DNA of 64,000 bases. Origin: an uncultured Draconibacterium sp. (lineage in GTDB: Bacteria; Bacteroidota; Bacteroidia; Bacteroidales; Prolixibacteraceae). The notes beneath the pieces were generated by a model. It did no database searches, had not been told where the DNA came from, and saw only the letters and a program-made list of their open reading frames with translations. This document shows positions 41,801 through 50,369 of this stretch, piece after piece. Positions within the stretch are counted from its first letter, which is position 1. Each line of letters opens with the position of its first letter. The stretch covers positions 1,584,501 through 1,648,500 of the forward strand of contig NZ_OY781365.1 in assembly GCF_963676815.1 (NCBI RefSeq). The letters run 5' to 3'. A program made the translations under genes and the position numbers.

Positions 41801-42349
41801 TTACAATCCTTTTAAAACAGCCACCACTTCTTCCACATCAGCTCTTCCTCCGTGGCTTGAGCTTACTTTTGCAAAACGCACTTTCCCTGCTTTATCAATT
41901 ACAAATGTCGATGGATAGGCTGTTTCTTTTGGGGCATCCCATCTGAGGCCATATTTATTCACCATTGAATAATTCGGATCAAGGGCAAAATAAAAGCCGT
42001 CAGGGAAAGTAAAATCTTCGGTAAATTCCTCTGCTTTTTCCTGCAGTACTTCCGATGGTCCGGGATAAATCATCAACACTTTTGCACCGTACTTTTTAAA
42101 CTGTTCGGCTTCGCCGACAAACTCCCCTACCTGGCGTGTACAAACCGGACACTGGTATTCGGGCCAGCCTCTGAGAACAATCAAAACAAGCGGCGATTCT
42201 TCGTACAATTTGTCTAGTGCAACTTCGCTACCATCAATTAACTGTGCATTAAAATCAATGATTTTATCTCCGGTTTTTACAGTGGCTTGAGGTTGCGAAA
42301 AAGCCGGAACAAAAAATAAGGTGAATAAAATGGTAATAATCGTTTTCAT
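41801..42349 (-). CDS. exported AhpC/TSA-family thioredoxin-fold protein
   Basis: A 182-residue exported redoxin with a signal peptide (1-18, PAFSQ). The peroxiredoxin/thioredoxin-like core has the Cys pair in WPEYQCPVCTRQVGEF, placed where AhpC/TSA proteins carry the peroxidatic Cys, and the C-terminal YPSTFVIDKAGKVRFAKV. The CPVC order differs from the classic TPxC, so it may act as a periplasmic thiol-disulfide reductase. The substrate is unknown. It stands alone on the reverse strand. Confidence 0.82.
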   Translation of the reverse strand: MKTIITILFTLFFVPAFSQPQATVKTGDKIIDFNAQLIDGSEVALDKLYEESPLVLIVLRGWPEYQCPVCTRQVGEFVGEAEQFKKYGAKVLMIYPGPSEVLQEKAEEFTEDFTFPDGFYFALDPNYSMVNKYGLRWDAPKETAYPSTFVIDKAGKVRFAKVSSSHGGRADVEEVVAVLKGL

Positions 42350-42501
42350 GTTGAAGTATTTTTGATAGCACTAAAACATATAAGAGAAGGAAAGGTTCCG
42401 ATTTGCAACCAATTTAGAGCGAATAACTTTTTTAGTGAAATCAATAATTGACAGACTTAGTAACCGAAGGCCGTTGCACTATAATATTTTTAAAATAAAA
42501 A

Positions 42502-42526
42502 AGCGGACTCCAAAATTGGAATCCGC
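42502..42526 (-). terminator. intrinsic terminator after secreted-protein gene 42554
   Basis: GCGGAcTCC / GGAaTCCGC stem (one mismatch) followed on the reverse strand by six T, 28 bp past the stop. Confidence 0.8.
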
Positions 42527-42553
42527 CCTTTACCTTTTCTCTTAAATCACGCC

Positions 42554-43135
42554 TTAATCTATAACTACACTATATTCGTAGATATTAATAGCATTGGTTA
42601 AAACTACATCGTAAACACCGGAATTTAAATCCGACAAGTCAATAGCTTTATGAATTTTAAAATCTTTACCCAAGGCTACTTCTTCAAGTAAAGTTTTATT
42701 TTCGTATACATACAATTTAATGTTTTCATTCTCAAAATTCAAATACGAAAGTTTTATTTGATCTCCTTCCTGATGGAAATAAGGATCAACAGTTTTTCGT
42801 ACATCTTTTACTTCTACTTCCCCGTATTCAATTGTTAATTGCTTGCTAATTTCCTCATCACCTGTTCTTACATAATACCAATAGGTTCCATCGTCCAGAT
42901 CCGAAAAGTCGTAACGCTTTTCTAACTCAGCTCGCGGAATTTCTGTATCCATTTGATAAATGCTGTTTCCGTATCTATCGGTTAACTCAATTTCGAAATA
43001 TTGCATTTCGCCGCTTGAGATCTCTACTATTGTTGCGTCAGCTTCACCAGCCTCCATGTTCACTCTCAAATTTCCTGTTGCCATTGCAACACTTGCTACA
43101 AGCATTGCAAAAAGTCCTACAAATAATGTTTTCAT
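42554..43135 (-). CDS. secreted two-domain beta protein (paralogue of 43537 gene)
   Basis: A 193-residue exported protein with a signal peptide (about 1-19, SVAMATGN). It seems to be two small Ig-like beta domains in tandem, each ending in a Y[SD] strand (FSDLDDGTYWYYVRT and LSDLNSGVYDVVLT). The family is not recognised with confidence. It is 35-40% alike by eye to the protein at 43537-44133 with the same order of motifs (VDPYF, KLSYLN, Y-x-Y-V/I). It was probably made by local duplication and lies on the same strand. Confidence 0.7.
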   Translation of the reverse strand: MKTLFVGLFAMLVASVAMATGNLRVNMEAGEADATIVEISSGEMQYFEIELTDRYGNSIYQMDTEIPRAELEKRYDFSDLDDGTYWYYVRTGDEEISKQLTIEYGEVEVKDVRKTVDPYFHQEGDQIKLSYLNFENENIKLYVYENKTLLEEVALGKDFKIHKAIDLSDLNSGVYDVVLTNAINIYEYSVVID

Positions 43136-43536
43136 GATTCTAATTTTTAAATTTCTGTTCTAACTTGTTTTCTAATAGTTAAAGGTTTTATTCCCCCTTT
43201 TTGTTTATCTTTTTAAACCTACCATTAAACATTAATGAATATAAATAGACTAAAACCTCAATATTTACAGGCCTTACAAAACGATGTTAATGTTTTGTTA
43301 AAATGTCAACATGATGAAAAGATAGTATAGGATTGATGCCTGGGTAAACAGCAAGTATATCAGAAATTTACTTACACGGAAATAAATTCGTTAACAAAGA
43401 AGTAGTTCATTTCTGTCAAAAATTCAACCGTTCACCAGTTCCTAAAATTCGATTTTAGTGTAAAAAAAAAAGCGAACCCTACCGGATTCGCCTTACTAAA
43501 ACTAACTAATCTAACTACCTAAATTTACGAAAAATA
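43136..43536. other. 401-bp spacer between the two secreted paralogues
   Basis: AT-rich and without an open frame. It holds the terminator for the upstream paralogue (43472-43491) and should hold the promoter for the downstream one, but no TAnnTTTG box could be picked out. The middle part (43200-43440) shows nothing I can interpret. Confidence 0.4.
43461..43491 (-). terminator. intrinsic terminator after secreted-protein gene 43537
   Basis: GCGAAcCC / GGaTTCGC stem with a 4-base loop at 43472-43491, followed on the reverse strand by ten T. It is 46 bp past the stop. Confidence 0.8.
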
Positions 43537-44133
43537 TTAATTGAGAGTAATGTCGTATTCATACGTTCCATTGCTGCTTACCAATACAGCTTCGTAGCTG
43601 CCTTTGTTAAGCTTTGAAAGATCGATTGCGTGATTTACTGCAAATCCCGATCCTAGGTCATCTTCATGAATCAAGCGATTGGTTTTGGCATCGTAAACAT
43701 ACAGTACCACATCGTTTGCAGCATGATTGAGATACGAAATCTTCAATTGCTCGTTATTAAATCCAAAATACGGATCAACCTGTTTGGTTTGGTCTAAAAC
43801 TTTTACATCACCGTCTTTAACTGCTAATACTGATCTGTTCATTTCCTTGTCGAGCTTCACAGTAAATGTATATTCACCATTACTGAGTGCTGAAAAATCG
43901 AAAGTATTCAAAACCAACTTTAGTGGTTGTTGAATTTGTTTGTAATAAACAATATCATTATTCATGTTGCGGATTTCCATTTCAAACTGGCTTTCAACTG
44001 CATTAGTAACACGTACGTGAGCTTCAGCACCCTCGCCTTCCGAAATGTTTACACTTAAATTTCCTGTCGCCATAGCTGCTCCTGCAAATAGTACAAGAGC
44101 TACTGTAAAAAGAACTTTGTTTAATCGTTTCAT
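43537..44133 (-). CDS. secreted two-domain beta protein (paralogue of 42554 gene)
   Basis: A 198-residue exported protein with a signal peptide (about 1-22, AGAAMATGN). The first half has FDFSALSNGEYTFTVKLDKE and the second IDLSKLNKGSYEAVLVSSN, two Ig-like beta domains with the same ending. It is a paralogue of the gene at 42554-43135. It is transcribed away from the LytTR response regulator gene, and the shared 294-bp spacer contains LytTR-box-like repeats. That makes it a candidate target of the regulator, though the repeats lie about 200 bp from its start. Confidence 0.75.
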   Translation of the reverse strand: MKRLNKVLFTVALVLFAGAAMATGNLSVNISEGEGAEAHVRVTNAVESQFEMEIRNMNNDIVYYKQIQQPLKLVLNTFDFSALSNGEYTFTVKLDKEMNRSVLAVKDGDVKVLDQTKQVDPYFGFNNEQLKISYLNHAANDVVLYVYDAKTNRLIHEDDLGSGFAVNHAIDLSKLNKGSYEAVLVSSNGTYEYDITLN

Positions 44134-44330
44134 AACTTGTTTTTTTTTTAATTGTTTTCAGTACTTATGACAGCAATATATGTATAAAGTTTAATTCGAT
44201 TGCGTCAACTAATTGTTAAAGACCTTTTTGTCTTTTATTATCAACGAGTTATGCCTGTGTTAATGTCAAGTTAACCTGCAAAAACAGTGTAAAAACAGGC
44301 AAAAACATAGATTTCGACATAGGCAAAAAT

Positions 44331-44385
44331 TACCGCTTATTCGCCAGAACCTACCGCTTATTAGCCAGAACCTACCGCTTATATA
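44331..44385 (+). promoter_or_regulatory. three LytTR-box-like direct repeats upstream of the response regulator
   Basis: TACCGCTTAT occurs at 44331, 44352 and 44373, exactly 21 bp apart, within 21-bp units TACCGCTTATTCGCCAGAACC (second unit has TTAG for TTCG). ACCGCTTAT is one base off the direct-repeat consensus [TA][AC][CA]GTTN[AG][TG] reported for AlgR/AgrA/LytR-family regulators, and 9 bp plus a 12-bp gap gives 21 bp. The last unit starts 41 bp before the -7 box TATCTTTG, a good activator position. Autoregulation by the downstream LytTR protein is inferred. Confidence 0.75.
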
Positions 44386-44413
44386 AAAACAAAACATTAT
44401 TTACAATTAATCC

Positions 44414-44421
44414 TATCTTTG
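44414..44421 (+). promoter_or_regulatory. -7 promoter box for the LytTR regulator operon
   Basis: TATCTTTG matches TAnnTTTG exactly and ends 7 bp before the ATG at 44428, so the leader is very short. No -33 element is seen, which fits a promoter that depends on an activator bound at the repeats. Confidence 0.65.
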
Positions 44422-44427
44422 TTACTG

Positions 44428-45222
44428 ATGACTAAATACAACGCCATAATAATTGACGATGAGAAGAATGTGCAGGAAGCTTTAAAGATATTGCTTCAGC
44501 GCAATTGCCCAAATATAAATATTTGTGCTACCGCTGGTTCGGCAAGCCAGGGGCGTGAGTTATTAAATCAGTGGGATGTTCAATTAATCTTTCTCGATAT
44601 CTCCATGCCCGGAGAAAACGGATTTGATTTTCTGGCCAGTATAAACAAGGAAGAATATGCCATCATTTTTACCACTGCCTACGAAGAATACGCTTTGCGC
44701 GCCATAAAAACCAACGCCATCGATTACTTGCTAAAGCCAATCGACCCGGAAGAGTTAAAAGAAGCAGTAACAAAGGCCACCTCGCACCTCGATTTAAGAA
44801 GTCAGAACCGCGATATTCAGAAAACGTACGGAGAATCATTAAACAACTTAACCAGGCAGGCCAGTGGAGGTTTTGAATATGCCCCAAAAATTACGGTTAT
44901 CGAGAAATTCGGATTCCAAATTGTTGAAGTTGAAAAAATAAGATACATTGAAGCCGATGGAGCCTACTCGGTTATGCATTTATCGGAATTGGAAAAAGTA
45001 GTTTCAAGCAAGCCTGTTGGCGAAATTGAGAAAATTCTTGATCCGTCGGTTTTTGTCCGTATACATAAATCAACACTAATTAACTTAAATTTTCTTCGTG
45101 GCTTTTCAAGTTTCGAAGGGTTTTATGCCATTATGGACGACCAAACGGAATTGGCCATCTCGCGAAGAAAGTACAACGAATTTAAAGAGGCCGTTTCAAA
45201 TTATTCCAAATCAATTGATTAG
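44428..45222 (+). CDS. LytTR-family response regulator
   Basis: A 264-residue response regulator. The receiver domain covers about 1-120: acidic pair DDEK at 10-13, phosphoryl acceptor D57 in LIFLDISMPGENG, the Thr/Ser in FTTAY and Lys in LLKPIDPEEL. The LytTR DNA-binding domain covers about 155-260 (VEKIRYIEADGAYSVMHL and FVRIHKSTLINLNFLRGF). LytTR domains bind two direct repeats about 21 bp apart, and three such repeats lie upstream. The frame opens at a TTG three codons earlier, but the ATG at 44428 is preferred. The histidine kinase gene starts with its GTG overlapping this gene's stop by one base (TAGTG). Confidence 0.95.
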   Translation: MTKYNAIIIDDEKNVQEALKILLQRNCPNINICATAGSASQGRELLNQWDVQLIFLDISMPGENGFDFLASINKEEYAIIFTTAYEEYALRAIKTNAIDYLLKPIDPEELKEAVTKATSHLDLRSQNRDIQKTYGESLNNLTRQASGGFEYAPKITVIEKFGFQIVEVEKIRYIEADGAYSVMHLSELEKVVSSKPVGEIEKILDPSVFVRIHKSTLINLNFLRGFSSFEGFYAIMDDQTELAISRRKYNEFKEAVSNYSKSID

Positions 45223-48128
45223 TGAAAAAACTCCTGTTAATACCAACACTAGTTTTGTTTTTTGCCCTGCTAGTTAAAGGGCAAAATCCATTTATTACAA
45301 ACTATACCATTTCGGATGGTTTGCCAACAAATAAGGTATTTTGTGTATTGCAGGATAAGAACGAGTTTTTATGGTTTGGCACCAATGCCGGTTTGGTTCG
45401 GTTTGATGGCACAAACTATGTTCGCTACACCACCAAAGATGGCTTGAGTTATAACAGCATAGCCCGAATGAAAGAAGATGTTGAAGGACGAATTTGGTGT
45501 ATGAACATTGACGGGTCGGTGAACTACATTTATGAAAACCAGATTTACAACGAAAAAACAACTCCATATCTGGGCGAGATAAAAGCAAACTTTTTTTACC
45601 ACGATTTTTTTCAGGATAAAGACTCAACCATTTACATGTACAACGGGGCCGGAGAAGTTACCGTAATTAAAGAAGATGAATACATCGACTTTATGCCTTC
45701 AAACCAGAATGGTACAGTAATTTTTAATATCTCGCGAAACACAAATAACAACCTGATTATTTGGGATGGCAACCGAATAATAGAAAAAAGTGATGTTGAC
45801 GGCGCTGCAACCGTTCACCCTCTTGATTTTAATATAAACAATGTTGCCACATCGCCCGAAGGCATTAGCTATGTAAGCGATATTGGTGGGAATATTCATC
45901 TATTCCAGGGAACCCGGCTTGTTTCGAAAAATTACATCCATGTTGATGCAAGAATTATAAACGATTTATTAATAAAAGACAACCTGATTTGGGTATCAAC
46001 GTTTGACAACGGATTGTTTTGTTTTGAAAATGATAGCTTGATTTTTCATCACCAAATGGATAAAATCCAAAACCTGGTTCTCGATGCTCAAAACAATTTA
46101 TGGACAAGTTCTACAACGTATGGCGTTTATAAAATTAACAACGGCATTTTAAAATACCAGACAATTGAAACTGACCAATTTGACGAAAAGGGGGTAAGAG
46201 CAATTGCGTCATCAAATAGTGATATACTTTGGCTGACCAACGGCGAATCGTTATTTGCTCTTAAAGATGGCAAACTTTTCAACCGCAAGCTTCCCATCGG
46301 TGAATCAATTCTCGATCAGATTACCCATTTAAGCAATAATACATTGCTTATGAATGGTTCCAACACTCCCCTATATTTTATACATAATCTTTCGCTTAAT
46401 GCGCAAAACAATACTATTAATTACGACAATATAACAAGAACGAATATTCATGTTAAAAAGTCGGTGGTTGATCAGAATGAAACTAAGGTGAGTTTTTATT
46501 TAAATGACTTCCTGTTTTTTCGAGAATTGAAAAACAGCTTCCCTCAATTCAGGCATAATTACAACGACTGGGGACGAATCAGAAATATGTTTCTGAATTA
46601 CAAACAGGAAATTGTTGTTAATGGAATTACCAACCGCGTAATAAATGGCATTACAATAAGTACCGATTCGATTTACAGCACTTTTGATGGCAAGTGGATA
46701 GCCTCCAATGCAGTAATTGATTCTAACAGCGAAGTTTTACAAATTGAAGAAACCGATAAGTCGGAGTTGGTATTAATTCATAATGATAAGATATATAATT
46801 TGATTAATAACCTGGAAAATCATATCGATCTGAAGTTAAAAGATATGATTTACTATGATAATACCCTGTTCCTTTTTAACCAACGCACAGTTTATTTTAT
46901 ATCAAATCCATTGTCAGTTATTCAACAAGAGCCGGCGGTTTTAAACCGACTAAATATTGAATTCAACAACATAAACGATCTATATTGCCATAACGATATT
47001 TTATACCTCGCCTCCGACGATGGCTTAACTCAGATTCCGGTTAGCGAGTGTGTAAACGCCGAATCAATACCAACAAAGCCTTATTTCTCGAGAGTTGCAC
47101 TCGACGACAAAACAGTTAATCTGCAAAACGGAGAAGTAACATACAAAGACAAAGACCGGCTAAACATTGAATTTTCAAGTCTTAACTTTTCTGCGTCGCC
47201 AACAACTTATGCCTACATGCTTGAGGGCGTAAACAACGATTGGATAAACGGAACTGAAAGACAGGTTGTTTACCTGAACTTAAAACCCGGCCATTATACT
47301 TTTAAGCTAAAATCGCGAAAAAATATGGAGCCCTACAGCGAGGTTGTCGAATTGCCTGTAAACGTGGTACCCACTTTTTTTCAACTGCTGGCAACTAAAA
47401 TAGCCGCGGTATTAATTGTGTTGTTTTTAGGCTTTTTACTTGTTCGAAGTTATTATCGTCAGCAATTGCGCGAGCGCGAAAAAGACAACCAGCTGGTTAC
47501 CCTTGAAAACAGAGCCTTACAATCGATGATGAATCCGCACTTTATTTTTAATTCATTGGGCTCTATTCAAAAGTTCCTACTTCAGAACAAATCAGAGGAA
47601 GCCGGAGCATACCTTTCAAGATTTGCTCGCCTGATACGGCAAACAATGAATTCCATAAAATCAAATTCGGTTTTGCTGGATGACGAAGTGGAGCGATTAC
47701 GCAATTACATTGAACTGGAACAATTTCGAATGGAAAATCACTTTGATTTCAGCGTAATTATTGACGAACGGCTAAATCAAGACGATTATTATATACCGGC
47801 AATGATCGTTCAACCATTCGTTGAAAATGCCATTTGGCACGGCATATCGCAGTTGTCTGGCCATGGTAAAATTACCATCCGGTTTAATTATATAAACGAG
47901 AAAAGTATTGAGATAATTATAGAAGACAACGGAATTGGATTTGAGAAATCAAAAGCTTTCTCGAAATCAAAAAATCACCTTAATATGGCTTCCAATCTCA
48001 CCGAAAAACGTATACAACTTATTGGGGAAAAGTATCGTGTAAAAACAAAACTTCAGTACGAAACACTTTATCCCGGTGAAACAAATCCGGGAGCAAAAAT
48101 TACGCTTTTAGTGCCAATTGTTGAATAG
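45222..48128 (+). CDS. Reg_prop/Y_Y_Y sensor histidine kinase (LytS-type)
   Basis: A 968-residue sensor kinase. It has a signal peptide, then periplasmic beta-propeller repeats (Reg_prop, e.g. YTISDGLPTNKVFCVLQDKNEFLWFGT), a Y_Y_Y domain (about 640-705, ending in GHYTFKLKS), one membrane helix (about 720-743) and a His_kinase (LytS/PF06580) domain. In the last, NPHFIFNSLGSI carries the phospho-accepting His, VENAIWHGIS the N-box, and EDNGIGFE the G-box. GTG start overlapping the regulator stop by one base. The architecture is that of Bacteroidota one-pump glycan-sensor kinases, but it lacks a fused AraC response regulator, so it is a LytS-type partner to the upstream LytTR gene. Confidence 0.93.
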   Translation: MKKLLLIPTLVLFFALLVKGQNPFITNYTISDGLPTNKVFCVLQDKNEFLWFGTNAGLVRFDGTNYVRYTTKDGLSYNSIARMKEDVEGRIWCMNIDGSVNYIYENQIYNEKTTPYLGEIKANFFYHDFFQDKDSTIYMYNGAGEVTVIKEDEYIDFMPSNQNGTVIFNISRNTNNNLIIWDGNRIIEKSDVDGAATVHPLDFNINNVATSPEGISYVSDIGGNIHLFQGTRLVSKNYIHVDARIINDLLIKDNLIWVSTFDNGLFCFENDSLIFHHQMDKIQNLVLDAQNNLWTSSTTYGVYKINNGILKYQTIETDQFDEKGVRAIASSNSDILWLTNGESLFALKDGKLFNRKLPIGESILDQITHLSNNTLLMNGSNTPLYFIHNLSLNAQNNTINYDNITRTNIHVKKSVVDQNETKVSFYLNDFLFFRELKNSFPQFRHNYNDWGRIRNMFLNYKQEIVVNGITNRVINGITISTDSIYSTFDGKWIASNAVIDSNSEVLQIEETDKSELVLIHNDKIYNLINNLENHIDLKLKDMIYYDNTLFLFNQRTVYFISNPLSVIQQEPAVLNRLNIEFNNINDLYCHNDILYLASDDGLTQIPVSECVNAESIPTKPYFSRVALDDKTVNLQNGEVTYKDKDRLNIEFSSLNFSASPTTYAYMLEGVNNDWINGTERQVVYLNLKPGHYTFKLKSRKNMEPYSEVVELPVNVVPTFFQLLATKIAAVLIVLFLGFLLVRSYYRQQLREREKDNQLVTLENRALQSMMNPHFIFNSLGSIQKFLLQNKSEEAGAYLSRFARLIRQTMNSIKSNSVLLDDEVERLRNYIELEQFRMENHFDFSVIIDERLNQDDYYIPAMIVQPFVENAIWHGISQLSGHGKITIRFNYINEKSIEIIIEDNGIGFEKSKAFSKSKNHLNMASNLTEKRIQLIGEKYRVKTKLQYETLYPGETNPGAKITLLVPIVE

Positions 48129-48135
48129 TGGTAAA

Positions 48136-48190
48136 AACCGTTTATTCGCCAGAACCTACCGCTTATTCGCCAGAACCTACCGTTTATAAA
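48136..48190 (+). promoter_or_regulatory. second set of LytTR-box-like direct repeats
   Basis: Units start at 48136 (AACCGTTTAT), 48157 (TACCGCTTAT) and 48178 (TACCGTTTAT), exactly 21 bp apart, joined by TCGCCAGAACC. ACCGTTTAT in units one and three is a full match to the LytTR direct-repeat consensus [TA][AC][CA]GTTN[AG][TG]. The last unit starts 42 bp before a -7-like box TAATATTG; the first set has the same geometry at 41 bp. The same regulator presumably binds both. Confidence 0.7.
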
Positions 48191-48231
48191 ATACCTAATT
48201 TTATTTCAAATCATTTTCTTAATATTGACAT

Positions 48232-48464
48232 GTAATTAAAAAATGGTTCTTTTCATACTGTCCAGATAAAAACAAGAAGAAATTTATCTCCTCACATTCA
48301 TTTCCTTGTTTCAGCTTGATTTAAGTTAAACACACCGCGGTTTTAACTACACAAACGCAAACTGTCCTTCACTGTCCCTGAAGCAAACTAATAGTTAGAT
48401 CAAAAAGAATAGCGAACAAGGAAACTTCAAAGCCAACCCGCAGCCTACAGGGTTGGCTTTTTTT
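48232..48464 (+). ncRNA. candidate LytTR-controlled small RNA
   Basis: Putative transcript of about 230 nt. It would start a few bases after the -7-like box at 48220-48227 and end at the terminator with stem AGCCAACCC / GGGTTGGCT (48431-48458) and seven T. It lacks any useful open frame. It has three copies of ACTGTCC. The alternative is that the terminator simply ends the kinase mRNA 300 bp downstream. Not similar to an RNA family I know. Confidence 0.4.
48431..48464 (+). terminator. strong intrinsic terminator
   Basis: AGCCAACCC / GGGTTGGCT stem with a 10-base loop followed by seven T. It is 303 bp past the kinase stop. Confidence 0.85.
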
Positions 48465-48592
48465 CTTTTATATTCCTTGCTAAAACAGCATTTCCAATTC
48501 CTTTAACAACTATACAATCATATTTATCTTTAAACAATTTGTTTTAAGGCTAAATGTGGTATTTTTAGAAGTTAAATTTTAAAGGGCAAAAA

Positions 48593-50233
48593 ATGCGTGA
48601 TCAAACATTAGCAAAACTTTACACTAAAGCTTTCCATCAGAATTGGGAAGAGCAGGCTTTTTCTGATTTCGAAGGTGGCGATTATAAATACAAAGATATT
48701 GCAGCAACGATAAAATCACTTCATTTATTTTACCAGTTGGCCGGATTACAGCGGGGTGATAAAATTGCCGTATTGGGCAGAAACTCATCAAACTGGGCTG
48801 CAACTTTTTTATCAGCTATTTCTGCCGGTTTGGTTATCGTTCCAATCTTGCCCGATTTTAATAAAAACGACACCAATCATATAATCAATCACTCCGAATC
48901 AAAACTGGTTATTGGTGCAACTTCATTACTTGAGAAGGTAGATCTGAATTTTTCCGATCACCTGAAGGCCATTATTAAACTCGAAGATTTCAGTTTCTCT
49001 TCCGGAAAAGACGAGAATATACAATATAAACTAAACGATGGATTTCAGTACTACAACGAAAACCAACTTAGCAAAGAAGCTTTTGTTTTTGAAGAATGGG
49101 CCCCGGAAGAAATGTGTATAATTTCTTACACATCAGGCACATCGGGTTTTACAAAAGGTGTTATGATATCTGAACGCAGTTTGCTTTCGAATATAATTTT
49201 TGCACGGGAACATATGCCTTTGGAACCCGGAAATAAAATTGTATCGTTTTTACCAATGGCGCATGTTTATGGTTTACTTTTCGAGTTTCTTTTTCCTATC
49301 AGTGTAGGTTGCCATATTACATTTTTAAGCAAAATGCCATCGCCGGCGGTAATTACAAAAGCATTTGGCGAAATAAAACCACACCTTATTCTTTCAGTTC
49401 CGCTGGTAATTGAAAAAATATATAAAAAGCGTATTCTTCCAGCCATTGAAAAGCCATCGGTAAAATTTATGCTAAAAGTGCCTATCATTTCAAATATCAT
49501 TCTGAAAAAGATAAAAGCCAAAATGGTAGAAACATTTGGAGGACGATTCTTCGAGATTGTTATTGGCGGAGCACCGTTAAGTGCCGATGTTGAAGCGTTC
49601 TTTAAACGTATAAATTTCCCGTTTACCATTGGTTACGGAATGACAGAATGTGGCCCGTTAATAAGTTACGAAGCATGGAATAAAACAATGCCTTCTTCGG
49701 CCGGAACACTAGTTGACCGGATGGAAGTAAGAATTGATTCGGAAGATCCGTACAATACGGTTGGCGAAATTCAGGTGAAAGGCGAAAATATAATGCTGGG
49801 CTATTACAAAAACGAAAAAGAAACGGAAGCTGTTTTTTCTGAAGATGGCTGGCTAAAAACCGGCGACCTTGGCGTAATCGACAAAAACAACTTTATTTAT
49901 ATTCGCGGACGGTCGAAAAATATGTTGCTCGGACCTTCGGGGCAAAATATTTACCCGGAAGAGATTGAAGCGAAACTAGGTAACCAAAATTATGTTGCCG
50001 AATGTGTTGTTGTAGATAGAAACCACAAGCTGGTTGCGCTTGTTTTTCCGGATTATGAGGCCATGCAGACCGACAATATTGACAAGAATGATCTGGAAAA
50101 GATTATGGCCGACAACATGAGAAAAGCCAATGCGGAACTACCTCGATACGAAAACATAAGCCGCATTGAGCTGGTAGAAGAGGAATTTGAAAAGACACCA
50201 AAAAGAAATATAAAACGCTTTAAATACGTATAA
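48593..50233 (+). CDS. long-chain fatty acid CoA ligase / AMP-binding enzyme
   Basis: An adenylate-forming enzyme of 546 residues. The P-loop motif is SYTSGTSGFTKGVM, followed by GYGMTECGPL, GWLKTGDLG and a C-terminal KNMLLGPSGQNIYPEEIE with the catalytic Lys region (PKRNIKRFKYV at the end). The layout is like bacterial long-chain acyl-CoA synthetases but without the extended N-terminal part of the 600-residue FadD15 type. It probably activates fatty acids; substrate length is uncertain. A weak hairpin terminator follows at 50235-50263. Confidence 0.88.
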   Translation: MRDQTLAKLYTKAFHQNWEEQAFSDFEGGDYKYKDIAATIKSLHLFYQLAGLQRGDKIAVLGRNSSNWAATFLSAISAGLVIVPILPDFNKNDTNHIINHSESKLVIGATSLLEKVDLNFSDHLKAIIKLEDFSFSSGKDENIQYKLNDGFQYYNENQLSKEAFVFEEWAPEEMCIISYTSGTSGFTKGVMISERSLLSNIIFAREHMPLEPGNKIVSFLPMAHVYGLLFEFLFPISVGCHITFLSKMPSPAVITKAFGEIKPHLILSVPLVIEKIYKKRILPAIEKPSVKFMLKVPIISNIILKKIKAKMVETFGGRFFEIVIGGAPLSADVEAFFKRINFPFTIGYGMTECGPLISYEAWNKTMPSSAGTLVDRMEVRIDSEDPYNTVGEIQVKGENIMLGYYKNEKETEAVFSEDGWLKTGDLGVIDKNNFIYIRGRSKNMLLGPSGQNIYPEEIEAKLGNQNYVAECVVVDRNHKLVALVFPDYEAMQTDNIDKNDLEKIMADNMRKANAELPRYENISRIELVEEEFEKTPKRNIKRFKYV

Positions 50234-50234
50234 A

Positions 50235-50263
50235 AATAACTCCGGACGTCATTCGGAGTTATT
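50235..50263 (+). terminator. hairpin after the acyl-CoA ligase gene
   Basis: AATAACTCCG / CGGAGTTATT stem (10 bp, 9-base loop) directly after the stop. No proper T tract, so termination is uncertain. Confidence 0.5.
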
Positions 50264-50340
50264 CATTCAATGTTTCCTTCTATTCGCCCCACTACCTTGT
50301 ACAACATCAGGTTTATTTCTTCCCGAATCGGAAATATTAC

Positions 50341-50348
50341 TACATTTG
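50341..50348 (+). promoter_or_regulatory. -7 promoter box for the acyltransferase gene
   Basis: TACATTTG matches TAnnTTTG exactly, 21 bp before the ATG at 50370. Confidence 0.6.
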
Positions 50349-50369
50349 TTTTTAACTAACTAGTACCTG

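Larger units (their letters stand above)
48129..48592. other. 464-bp spacer with LytTR-like repeats and a candidate small RNA
   Basis: After the kinase stop the spacer holds three 21-bp repeats (48136-48190), a -7-like box TAATATTG (48220-48227) and a strong terminator (48431-48464). It also has three ACTGTCC motifs at 48257, 48361 and 48371. The only ATG frame between box and terminator is 8 codons (from 48243). The last 130 bp lead into the acyl-CoA ligase gene. Confidence 0.6.

Noticed and set aside
43200..43460. Hidden small gene in the spacer between the secreted paralogues
   Set aside because: No frame with a start, plausible composition and length was found on either strand.
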